From positions 1-64,000 of the forward strand of contig CAVAPV010000001.1 of the NCBI GenBank assembly GCA_963590525.1: a DNA stretch of 64,000 nt, given 5' to 3'. A program made the translations under genes and the position numbers. Positions within the stretch are counted from its first letter, which is position 1, and the number at the start of each line of letters is the position of its first letter. Below are positions 28,409-35,931 of the stretch, piece by piece. The stretch is from W2P13-069 sp963590525. GTDB taxonomy: Bacteria; Actinomycetota; Coriobacteriia; Coriobacteriales; QAMH01. The notes under the pieces are model-generated. The model did not search any database and was not told the origin of the DNA. It worked only from the letters and a program-made list of their open reading frames with translations.

Positions 28409-29644
28409 ATGGCTAAGGACAGATGCGTACTGGCGTATTCCGGTGGTTTGGACACCTCCGTTTGCCTGCGCTGGTTGATGGACGAGATGGACCTCGAGGT
28501 CATCGCCGTTGTGGGCGAGGTGGGCCAGGAGCACGACGGTCTTGAGAAGATCAAGGAGCGTGCCCTCGAGGTAGGCGCCCTGGATTGCATCATCGCCGAC
28601 ATGCGCGAGACCTTTGCCAACGACTACCTCACCAAGGCACTTGCCGCAAACTCCATGTTTGAGAACAAGTACCCGCTGGTCTCTGCCCTTTCCCGTCCCC
28701 TGATCTCGCAGTATCTGGTCGAGGTCGCCCACAAGTACGGCGCCAAGTACGTTGCCCATGGCTGCACCGGTAAGGGCAACGACCAGGTCCGCTTCGAGAC
28801 CTCCATCCGCGCGCTTGATCCTGACCTGGAGATCATCGCTCCCGTGCGCGTGTGGGAGATGCATACCCGCGAGGACGAGATCAACTGGGCCAAGGCCCAC
28901 GGCGTGCATGTTCCCGCCACCAAGGAGAAGCCCTACTCCATCGACGACAACATGTGGGGCCGCGCTATCGAGTGCGGCGTTCTCGAGAAGCCGATGAACC
29001 GTCCGCCGCTGGATATCTACACCATGACCACGGATTCGGAGAAAGCGCCCGAGGAGCCGCAGGAGGTCACCATCAGCTTTGAGGGCGGCAAGCCCGTTGC
29101 CATCGACGGCGAGAAGCTGGGCATGGTCGACTTGGTGGTCAAGATGAACGAGATCGCCGGCAAGCACGGCTACGGCCGCATCGACATGATCGAGAACCGC
29201 ATGGTGGGCGTTAAGTCCCGCGAGTGCTACGAGGCTCCCGGCGCTCTGGCGCTGATCGAGGCCCATCGCGCGCTGGAGGATATGTGCTTGGAGCGCGAGG
29301 TGCTGCGCTACAAGCTGCACATCGAGCATGACTGGGCCACCAACGTCTACAACGGCCAGTGGTTTAGCCCGCTCAAGCATGCGATGGACAGCTTCTTTGC
29401 CACCACGCAGCAATGCGTTACCGGCAACGTGCGCATCAAGCTCTACAAGGGCACCCTCATGGTGACCGGCCGCGAGAGCGATTACAGCCTCTACGACTAC
29501 GGTCTGGCTACCTACGATGCCGCCGACACCTTTGACCGCGATGCAGCCAAGGGCTTTATCGACCTCACCTGCCTGTCTCTCAAGACTTGGGCCAAGAACC
29601 GTCGCGAGCAGGGCCTCACCGACGGCGAGAAGCTCGACATCTAA
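28409..29644 (+). CDS. argG: Argininosuccinate synthase
   Basis: Joins citrulline and aspartate with ATP in the penultimate arginine step. The P-loop AYSGGLDTS (about 9-17), ATP and substrate motifs such as AHGCTGKGNDQVRFE, and EKPYSIDDN are clear. The 411-residue length is normal. The ATG at 28409 with AAAGGAAG upstream is chosen over an upstream in-frame start at 28352. It lies 101 bases after argR. argF and argH are not in this window. Confidence 0.96.
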   Translation: MAKDRCVLAYSGGLDTSVCLRWLMDEMDLEVIAVVGEVGQEHDGLEKIKERALEVGALDCIIADMRETFANDYLTKALAANSMFENKYPLVSALSRPLISQYLVEVAHKYGAKYVAHGCTGKGNDQVRFETSIRALDPDLEIIAPVRVWEMHTREDEINWAKAHGVHVPATKEKPYSIDDNMWGRAIECGVLEKPMNRPPLDIYTMTTDSEKAPEEPQEVTISFEGGKPVAIDGEKLGMVDLVVKMNEIAGKHGYGRIDMIENRMVGVKSRECYEAPGALALIEAHRALEDMCLEREVLRYKLHIEHDWATNVYNGQWFSPLKHAMDSFFATTQQCVTGNVRIKLYKGTLMVTGRESDYSLYDYGLATYDAADTFDRDAAKGFIDLTCLSLKTWAKNRREQGLTDGEKLDI

Positions 29645-29708
29645 GGTTCGGCTCGCATACGCGCGTCTAGCCGCAAGGCTGCGATGTAGGTGCGTGTAAA
29701 ACAGATAG

Positions 29709-29740
29709 GGCGCTGCCGGGGCAACCTGGCGGCGCCTTTT
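29709..29740 (+). terminator. Terminator after argG
   Basis: GGCGCTGCC (29709-29717) pairs with GGCGGCGCC (29728-29736), with one G-U pair, and is followed by TTTT. Confidence 0.85.
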
Positions 29741-29820
29741 ACGTTGCGCTCACCGTGCTTGCAGCTTCATCTTGCCTGCTTGGAGACGTGTCGCGCATCG
29801 CCCTTTGGTGTACCAGGCGC

Positions 29821-29826
29821 TATAAT
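29821..29826 (+). promoter_or_regulatory. -10 element of a probably leaderless trkH transcript
   Basis: A perfect TATAAT lies only 9 bases before the ATG at 29836 and there is no Shine-Dalgarno sequence between them. The expected transcription start falls at or within a few bases of the start codon. No convincing -35 is seen 17 bases upstream. Confidence 0.5.
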
Positions 29827-29835
29827 CCACGCATT

Positions 29836-32028
29836 ATGCTGCCCCGATTCCATGCAAAGGACTTCTTGACGGTAGGACATTATCTGGGCGTCTTGCTTGT
29901 CATCAACGGGTCCCTCATGTTCGTCCCCGCTGTTGTGGCGGCTCTCTACCAAGAGCAGGCCCAGGTCTCGCTGTTCTTTTTTGGCGCGGGGCTTAGCCTG
30001 CTTGCAGGGTCTGCTTTGCGTTTGCTGCGCGCCTCGAGGCTCGACCGGCGCAGATCCTTGCTCTTGTGCGGCTTTGCCTGGGTGCTCGTTGCCGCCTTTG
30101 CGGCTGTCCCCATGTGTCTTTCCGATGAATTCGACGGGTTTTTGCCGGCCTTTTTTGACAGCGTGTCCATGCTCACCTCCACCGGCGTGACGAGTCTCAT
30201 GGATGTCGAGCATATGTCGCATGCTCAGACTACCTGGCGTACCGTGCTGTCGCTTGCCGGCGGCCAAGCCATCATCATAACGGCGCTCTATCTGGGCTTT
30301 TTTGGAGACGGCGGCTATTCCGCGCGCGATAATGCGCGTGCCAGACATGACAGCATCACCGCTGCCATCCGCAGCACTGGCGAGCTTGTCTGGAAGGTCG
30401 TAGTCGCTTTGGTGATCTTGGGCCTTGTCGTCATCGCGGCCGTTTTGGCCGCAGGCGGCATGCCGTTGTCTGAGGTCGTTATCAACGGCTTTTGGCTTGC
30501 CGGCAACGCTTTTAGCACGGGGAGCTTTGTCCCGCATAACTCGAGCCTCGTCTTCTATCACTCCACGGCGCTCAACAGCGTCATCGCGGTTTTGATGATC
30601 TTGGGTTCGCTCAACTTTGCCGTGTTTGCCCTGGCGGTGACAAAGACCAAGCTTTCTAGAAAAGTGCTGTTTGAGAACTCCGAGCTGCGCACGTACGCGC
30701 TGTGGTTGCTCTTTTTGGTGATAGCCGTAACCGTTGTCTTGTGCCGCGACAATATCTTTGCGGGATGGGAGTCGCTCTTTAACCGCAGCACCTTCATGGT
30801 CGTCACCGCTGCCACTACTGCCGGTATGCAAACCGTCTACCCTGCCCAGATGGGAGAGTCGTTTCCCAGCAGCGCGCTCATCATCCTCATGGCAGCCATG
30901 TTTGTTGGTGGCTGCTCTTGCTCTACGTCTGGCGGCCTCAAGATGTTTCGCGCCTTGCAGGTGCTGCGCTGGTTTGGGCAAAGCGTCCAGCGCAGCCTGT
31001 TTCCCGACAGCGTGCAGGTCTTTGCGCGCTACAAGCACTTTGGCGTCAAACGCGCCACGCCCGAGGATGCGATGCTCGCCATGGTGGTTACGACGATGTT
31101 CATCATCGCCGCAGCTTTGGGCGCGGCGCTCTTTATCGCCCATGGCTACGGTGCGGTAGACGCCATCTGCGAGAGCATCTCGTATGTGACCAACACGGGA
31201 TTTTCTGTCGAGCGCCCGGCTGGCAGCATGGACACGGGCCTCATGCTGGTTTCGATGCTGATGATGTGGGCGGGCAGGTTGGAGTTCATCGCGCTCATCG
31301 CCGCCTTTGCCAGTGTGGTTACGAGCGCTCGCCCGCAGCGCAACGTCATTCCCGACGGCGTGACCAGCAGCAGGAAGAGCCAGCGCAAAGAACGTAGGCG
31401 CCATCGCTTGCGTCGTCTTCGCAAGGCGATTGCACCCAAAAGCGGTGCTGCCAAGATGTTGGCGCTGATTGCCGTCGTCTCGCTTGCGGTATACGCCCCC
31501 TTCCAACCTGCTACCGCTACAGCTGCCGATGGTGATGGCAATGTCGTGCAGCAGCTTCAAATCGTCCAAAACTACCGCGAGGTCACCGTGGCCGAGCTCA
31601 CGCGCGCCACCGAGCGCATGGACCAAGAGCTCGTCAGGGTGAGCGGTGAGGTCGTGGGCTATGCCGTCAACGCAGATAAAAGCCATGTCTGGATCAACAT
31701 CCAAGGGGAGTCCGGCTATACGATTGGTGTGTTTGTAACCAGGACGGCGGCGTCAAGCATCGCTAACTACGGCAGCTACAACGTCATAGGTGATACGGTA
31801 GAGATCTTGGGCGTCTACAACCAGATGTGCGATGCCCATGGTGGACAGCTTGAGGTTCATGCCAGCAGCGTCGAGGTAAAGCAAACGGGTCAAGCGGTGA
31901 CGCATGCACCGGACAACAAGCTGGGGCTTGTAGGCGTGCTCATGCTCTTGGTCTCTGTGATACTGACGCTTGCCGAGCGTTTGTGGCGCGGCAAACGCTA
32001 TGTGAGGATACTAGGGCGCAATGTGTAG
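29836..32028 (+). CDS. TrkH/KtrB-type potassium channel subunit fused to an extracytoplasmic OB-like domain
   Basis: A 730-residue membrane protein. Four pore loops with the conserved glycine are visible: TSTGVTS (about 115), FSTGSF (about 227), TTAGMQ (about 327) and TNTGFS (about 452), the TrkH/KtrB signature. A strongly basic linker (about 510-540) leads to another membrane helix and an extra domain (about 580-680) with SGEVVG, W-x-N and C-x2-H motifs, then a last helix. That domain is homologous to the separate protein at 33767, and looks like an OB fold facing outside. No TrkA/KtrA regulatory subunit is linked. The ATG at 29836 gives a sensible N-terminus. Confidence 0.88.
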   Translation: MLPRFHAKDFLTVGHYLGVLLVINGSLMFVPAVVAALYQEQAQVSLFFFGAGLSLLAGSALRLLRASRLDRRRSLLLCGFAWVLVAAFAAVPMCLSDEFDGFLPAFFDSVSMLTSTGVTSLMDVEHMSHAQTTWRTVLSLAGGQAIIITALYLGFFGDGGYSARDNARARHDSITAAIRSTGELVWKVVVALVILGLVVIAAVLAAGGMPLSEVVINGFWLAGNAFSTGSFVPHNSSLVFYHSTALNSVIAVLMILGSLNFAVFALAVTKTKLSRKVLFENSELRTYALWLLFLVIAVTVVLCRDNIFAGWESLFNRSTFMVVTAATTAGMQTVYPAQMGESFPSSALIILMAAMFVGGCSCSTSGGLKMFRALQVLRWFGQSVQRSLFPDSVQVFARYKHFGVKRATPEDAMLAMVVTTMFIIAAALGAALFIAHGYGAVDAICESISYVTNTGFSVERPAGSMDTGLMLVSMLMMWAGRLEFIALIAAFASVVTSARPQRNVIPDGVTSSRKSQRKERRRHRLRRLRKAIAPKSGAAKMLALIAVVSLAVYAPFQPATATAADGDGNVVQQLQIVQNYREVTVAELTRATERMDQELVRVSGEVVGYAVNADKSHVWINIQGESGYTIGVFVTRTAASSIANYGSYNVIGDTVEILGVYNQMCDAHGGQLEVHASSVEVKQTGQAVTHAPDNKLGLVGVLMLLVSVILTLAERLWRGKRYVRILGRNV

Positions 32029-32078
32029 CGTGCCTTGCGCGCTACAATAAGCGCTTGCAAACCGGGAGGTGACCTGCG

Positions 32079-32216
32079 ATGAAAGACAAAAACGACCTGA
32101 GCCAGCTACGCGAAAACGGCCCTGTGAGAGGCCTTTTGGGCGTGCTCGTTGCCGTTGTGGCCTTCTTGGCTGTCTTGTGCGCTGCGACGTTTCTGGTCTC
32201 CTTCATCATGGAGTAG
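32079..32216 (+). CDS. 45-residue single-pass membrane peptide
   Basis: A short ORF of 45 codons with a strong ribosome-binding site (GGGAGGTG) 6-7 bases before the ATG. The product has a charged N-terminus (MKDKNDLSQLREN) and one hydrophobic helix (about 19-43). It lies between the two TrkH-like genes, 6 bases before the second. By analogy with KdpF-type peptides it may stabilise a potassium-transport complex; this is a guess from position and topology. No family was recognised. Confidence 0.7.
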   Translation: MKDKNDLSQLRENGPVRGLLGVLVAVVAFLAVLCAATFLVSFIME

Positions 32217-32222
32217 GCGCTC

Positions 32223-33770
32223 GTGTTCACCCGACTTCACTTTGAGGATTGGCGCATCATCTGCCATTACCTGGGGGCCTTGGTCTTGATCATGGCCGCC
32301 GCGATGCTCGTGCCCTTTTTGCTGGCGCTTGCCTTGGGCGAGTACGCCAGCGCGGCAAAGTTCCTCAAGGCCTTGGGTATCACGATGGTGTGCGGCGCTG
32401 CCCTCCTTTTGGCCAAAATCGAGCGCTGCGACATGGTCTGGCACCAGGCGCTGGTCGTCACGGGTTTGTCTTGGCTGGTTCTATCGTTCTTTGGCTCTTT
32501 GCCGCTGTGGTTTTCCGGTCACTATGCCTCGTTTCAAGATGCGTTCTTTGAGGGCGTGTCTGGCATCACCGCCACGGGCCTTTCCCTCGCTATAGACATC
32601 GACCATATGGCGATCTCTATGATCACCTGGCGTTTTGTCCTGCATCTGATGGGCGGCGTGGGCGTGCTCGTCATCGCGTTGGCACTAGGTGTCTTTGGTA
32701 CGGGAGCCGGAGCAGCGTCCATCTACGCTGCCGAGGCGCGCGAGGGGCGTGTCATGCCCGAGATCCGCACGATGGCGCGCTTTATCGGGCGTGTGACGCT
32801 CACTATCATCGGCGTAGGCGTTGTCGCCTGCGCGATACCCCTGCTTTTGGGTGGCCAAGAGCCGCTCAGGGCATTGTTCTCATCAGTCTGGATCAGCATC
32901 TCCGTCTTTGCTACCGGCGGTATGACGGCGCAGTCGATGGGCATCATGGCTTATCACAGCTGGCCTTTGGAGGCTGTCACCATGTGCCTCATGTTCTTTG
33001 GCGTCATCAACTTCACCTTGTATGGAGAGATCTGGAAGGGGCGTTTGCGCAACTTTTTCAAAGACATCGAGGTTCGCACCTTTGCGACGTGGATCTTTGC
33101 ACTGGCCATCGTCTTGGCTGTGGTCGTTATGTCGGGAACGTATTTTGGAAGCTTCTTTGCGCTTGTGCGCCGCGTGCTGTATCTGGTTGTATCCGCATCG
33201 ACCAACGTCGGCTTTTCTACGACGTATTCCGGCCAGCTCATCTATGCGATGGGCTCAGGTGCGTTTTTCATGATCGGCATCGGCATGATCATCGGCGGCT
33301 CGTCATCGTCTACTACCGGCGGTATCAAGGCGTTTCGTATCGGCATCATTGCCAAGACCATCGTCCAGACCGTGCGCGAGGCCCTGGTGCCAGATCACGT
33401 GCGCCCGCGCACCTTCTACTATCACATGGGCCGCAAGCTTCTTACGGCAGACCTTGCCTCGTCTGCACTCACGATCTTTCTCATGTACATCGCCACCTTT
33501 GCCGTGGGCGCTGTTGCGGGCATCATGTGCGGCTATGACGCCCTGCCAGCGATCTTCGAGTCTATATCAGCAGCCTCAAACGGCGGCTTGAGCTCTGGCA
33601 TCGTTGCGGTGGGCATGCCCAAGGTCTTAGAGGGCATCTACATCGTCGAGATGCTCTTGGGACGTTTGGAGTTCGTCGCCGTCTTTGCGATGCTTTTGCA
33701 GTTCTTCTTGTCGCTTGTCCCGCTTGACAGGACGCCCGGCGCCAAGAAACCCAAGAGGGGGCGTCTATGA
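32223..33770 (+). CDS. TrkH/KtrB-type potassium channel subunit
   Basis: A 515-residue integral membrane protein with eight or more helices and four filter loops: TATGLS (about 116), FATGGM (about 229), TNVGFS (about 326) and SNGGLS (about 452). The spacing matches the first TrkH-like protein, so the two are paralogues, but this one lacks the C-terminal OB-like fusion. GTG start at 32223, 9 bases after GGAG. It overlaps the next gene as ATGA. Predicted to move K+ (or Na+) down its gradient. Its gating subunit is not in the window. Confidence 0.9.
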   Translation: MFTRLHFEDWRIICHYLGALVLIMAAAMLVPFLLALALGEYASAAKFLKALGITMVCGAALLLAKIERCDMVWHQALVVTGLSWLVLSFFGSLPLWFSGHYASFQDAFFEGVSGITATGLSLAIDIDHMAISMITWRFVLHLMGGVGVLVIALALGVFGTGAGAASIYAAEAREGRVMPEIRTMARFIGRVTLTIIGVGVVACAIPLLLGGQEPLRALFSSVWISISVFATGGMTAQSMGIMAYHSWPLEAVTMCLMFFGVINFTLYGEIWKGRLRNFFKDIEVRTFATWIFALAIVLAVVVMSGTYFGSFFALVRRVLYLVVSASTNVGFSTTYSGQLIYAMGSGAFFMIGIGMIIGGSSSSTTGGIKAFRIGIIAKTIVQTVREALVPDHVRPRTFYYHMGRKLLTADLASSALTIFLMYIATFAVGAVAGIMCGYDALPAIFESISAASNGGLSSGIVAVGMPKVLEGIYIVEMLLGRLEFVAVFAMLLQFFLSLVPLDRTPGAKKPKRGRL

Positions 33771-34405
33771 TGGCGCGCGTGTTGGGAAAGGCCGTCTTGG
33801 CGCTTGCTGCGGCAATGCTTGCCGTGACTGCTGCGGCGCCCATGGCTGCGTTTGCTGCTGGTCACAGCCTAGACATCGGCAGTTTGTCTAACCGCTACGA
33901 GCGCATCGAGACCAGTGATCAGCAAGCTGATACGACAGAAAACGTTGTCGTGACAACGCGCATCGGGGTTTTGGCTGCCGCAAACCGCGCCCTGGACGAG
34001 TCGACGGTGTCGTTTTCTGGTGAGGTTGTGGGCGACATCATGAATGCCGATGCAGACCATAAGTGGGTCAACGTGCTGGGTTCTGACGGGAGCTGCATTG
34101 GCGTGCTGGTTGACAACACCATGGCCGAGCGCATCAAGAACGTGGGCGATTACTCAACGACGGGCACGACGCTGCAAGTACGCGGCATCTACAGCATCGA
34201 CTGCGACGAGCATCAAGGCGAGCTCGACGTCCATGCCGTTGATGTGCGCGTTTTGGATTCCGGTGGGCGCGTGGAGCATTTTGTAAGCGAGACCGATATC
34301 AACCTGGGTCTGCAGCTGTGCCTGGTGGGTCTTGTGCTCATAGCGGCGTTTTTTGTAGGCAGATGGTATTTTGTGCACAGGGACCTGCGCAAACTTGAGG
34401 ATTAA
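33767..34405 (+). CDS. Secreted/membrane-anchored OB-like domain protein of the TrkH operon
   Basis: A 212-residue protein with a signal peptide (about 1-31, ending AFA), an extracytoplasmic domain (about 65-165) and a C-terminal helix (about 178-200) with a basic cytoplasmic end. The domain aligns by eye with the C-terminal domain of the first TrkH protein: SGEVVG, NAD-x-H-x-W-x-N, IGV-x-V, G-x-Y-x-x-x-C-x2-H, then L-x-VHA. Thus each TrkH copy has one such partner. It starts at the ATGA overlap with the second trkH. Role unknown; an accessory or sensor domain for ion flux is inferred. Confidence 0.75.
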   Translation: MMARVLGKAVLALAAAMLAVTAAAPMAAFAAGHSLDIGSLSNRYERIETSDQQADTTENVVVTTRIGVLAAANRALDESTVSFSGEVVGDIMNADADHKWVNVLGSDGSCIGVLVDNTMAERIKNVGDYSTTGTTLQVRGIYSIDCDEHQGELDVHAVDVRVLDSGGRVEHFVSETDINLGLQLCLVGLVLIAAFFVGRWYFVHRDLRKLED

Positions 34406-34447
34406 CGCAAAGACCGCGCAGTATTGGGCGATAAAGGAAGTCAGAGC

Positions 34448-35422
34448 ATGATCGCATTTGAGGATCTGGGTTGTACGCAAGCGGTGCTTGATTGGGGCGC
34501 CTCTTTGGATGAAGAGCTTGTCTTGGGGCGCGTCACGTCCCTTGACCGCGGCTATCCCCTGGTCAACACGGCGCAAGAGGAGCTGCGCGCCGAGCTCGCC
34601 ACGCAGATCAAGAAAAGCGATGACAGCATCGTTGCGGTGGGCGACTGGGTCGCGCTGCGCATCCCGGACGGGCACGAGAAAGCCATCATCGATGCTGTGA
34701 TGCCGCGCGAGGTGGAGATCGCCCGCGTCAAGCGCGTGGGCCGTGAGAAGCAGGTGCGCCGCCAGGTGCTCGCCGCTAACGTCGACGTCGTCTTCTTGTG
34801 CCAAAGCCTTACGGGGCAGGGTCTGGATATCCGTCTTGCCGCCCGCCAGATGACGGCGGCATGCGGCTGCGGGGCGAAGCCTGTCTTTGTCTTGACCAAG
34901 GCCGATGCTGTGGATAACAAAACGACAGACAGCGCAGTGGCCGAGCTTGCCTCTTTGGCGCCCGATATCGACACGCTTGTCATCGCCGCTAANNNNNNNN
35001 NNNNNNNNNNNNNNNNNNNNNNNNNNNNNNNNNNNNNNNNNNNNNNNNNNNNNNNNNNNNNNNNNNNNNNNNNNNNNNNNNNNNNNNNNNNNNNNNNNNN
35101 NNNNNNNNNNNNNNNNNNNNNNNNNNNNNNNNNNNNNNNNNNNNNNNNNNNNNNNNNNNNNNNNNNNNNNNNNNNNNNNNNNNNNNNNNNNNNNNNNNNN
35201 NNNNNNNNNNNNNNNNNNNNNNNNNNNNNNNNNNNNNNNNNNNNNNNNNNNNNNNNNNNNGCCGCGACTTTTGCCGATATCTACGATTTAGCGCAAGGCT
35301 GCCGCTTTAGTGATTGTTCGCATACGCATGAGCCCGGCTGTGCGGTGAGCGGCAACGTGGGAGAACAACGCCTGGAGGCTTTTCGCGCTCTTGCAAGCTT
35401 CAAGGACGCACCACGGCGATAG
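34448..35422 (+). CDS. rsgA: Small ribosomal subunit biogenesis GTPase RsgA (interrupted by an assembly gap)
   Basis: Circularly permuted GTPase that matures the 30S subunit. Visible parts are an N-terminal OB-like region, ANVDVVFLCQ, the G4 motif VLTKAD (usually NKxD), and a C-terminal zinc knuckle CRFSDCSHTHEPGC. The G1 and G3 motifs fall inside the 268-base N run. With the gap at its stated length the frame stays open and gives 324 residues, close to the family norm, so the gap size is probably about right. AAAGGAAG precedes the ATG. It lies at the end of the TrkH operon, 42 bases after it. Confidence 0.85.
   Translation: MIAFEDLGCTQAVLDWGASLDEELVLGRVTSLDRGYPLVNTAQEELRAELATQIKKSDDSIVAVGDWVALRIPDGHEKAIIDAVMPREVEIARVKRVGREKQVRRQVLAANVDVVFLCQSLTGQGLDIRLAARQMTAACGCGAKPVFVLTKADAVDNKTTDSAVAELASLAPDIDTLVIAAXXXXXXXXXXXXXXXXXXXXXXXXXXXXXXXXXXXXXXXXXXXXXXXXXXXXXXXXXXXXXXXXXXXXXXXXXXXXXXXXXXXXXXXXXXAATFADIYDLAQGCRFSDCSHTHEPGCAVSGNVGEQRLEAFRALASFKDAPRR
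34993..35260. other. Assembly gap (268 N)
   Basis: An undetermined run inside rsgA. The sequence is therefore a draft or scaffold; the missing part should encode the P-loop and G3 motifs. Confidence 1.
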
Positions 35423-35430
35423 GGTTCGGG

Positions 35431-35808
35431 CTGCTTGCTTGCCGCCGGTGCGCGACAGCAGGAACAGCCTCTAGGCATGATTGGCCGTGACGCGCCCATA
35501 TGCTTGCGACCGGCACGCGACATCCGGAACAGACCTCGCACCCGATTGGCGATATTGCGCTCGCAGCTGCGGAACTCGCAAGCTGCGCTCGTTCAAACGG
35601 TCCTCGCTCCCGCGAGCACAATATCGCCAATCTGCTCCGTATTGTTCCTGCTGTCGCGTGTCGGTCGCAAACACATGAGCATGAATCGCTAATCTGCTTT
35701 CTGTTGTTTCCGCCGCCATGTACCGGTTGCAAACAAATGGATGCGAATCGCTAATCTACTTCTTGCTGTTTCCGCTGCCTCGCACCGGCTGCAAACATAT
35801 GGGCGCTT
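35431..35808. repeat. Head-to-head array of five degenerate ~62-base repeats
   Basis: Two units in minus orientation (35431-35491, 35492-35556) face three in plus orientation (35620-35683, 35684-35745, 35746-35808). Each plus-sense unit runs from AATCGCTAATCTGCT-like sequence through a TTCC(T/G)CTG-like core to (C/T)CGGTTGCAAACATATGGG-like sequence. The 63-base centre is itself palindromic. No credible protein is encoded; short ORFs crossing it merely repeat with the DNA. The remainder of 35423-35931 shows no gene. Confidence 0.8.
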
Positions 35809-35931
35809 CTTATCGGCATCCTCAATACTCGTTTGTATACGTAGGCGCTTTGCCATATGCAGGCTGAGCGGGACGTTTAGCGCGGTAAAATGAGGGGTAG
35901 CACTATCTGAGAGAGTCTGATTGGAGCCCCC

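Noticed and set aside
35431..35808. Possible CRISPR array
   Set aside because: Repeats are contiguous, degenerate and in two orientations, with no regular unique spacers and no cas genes.
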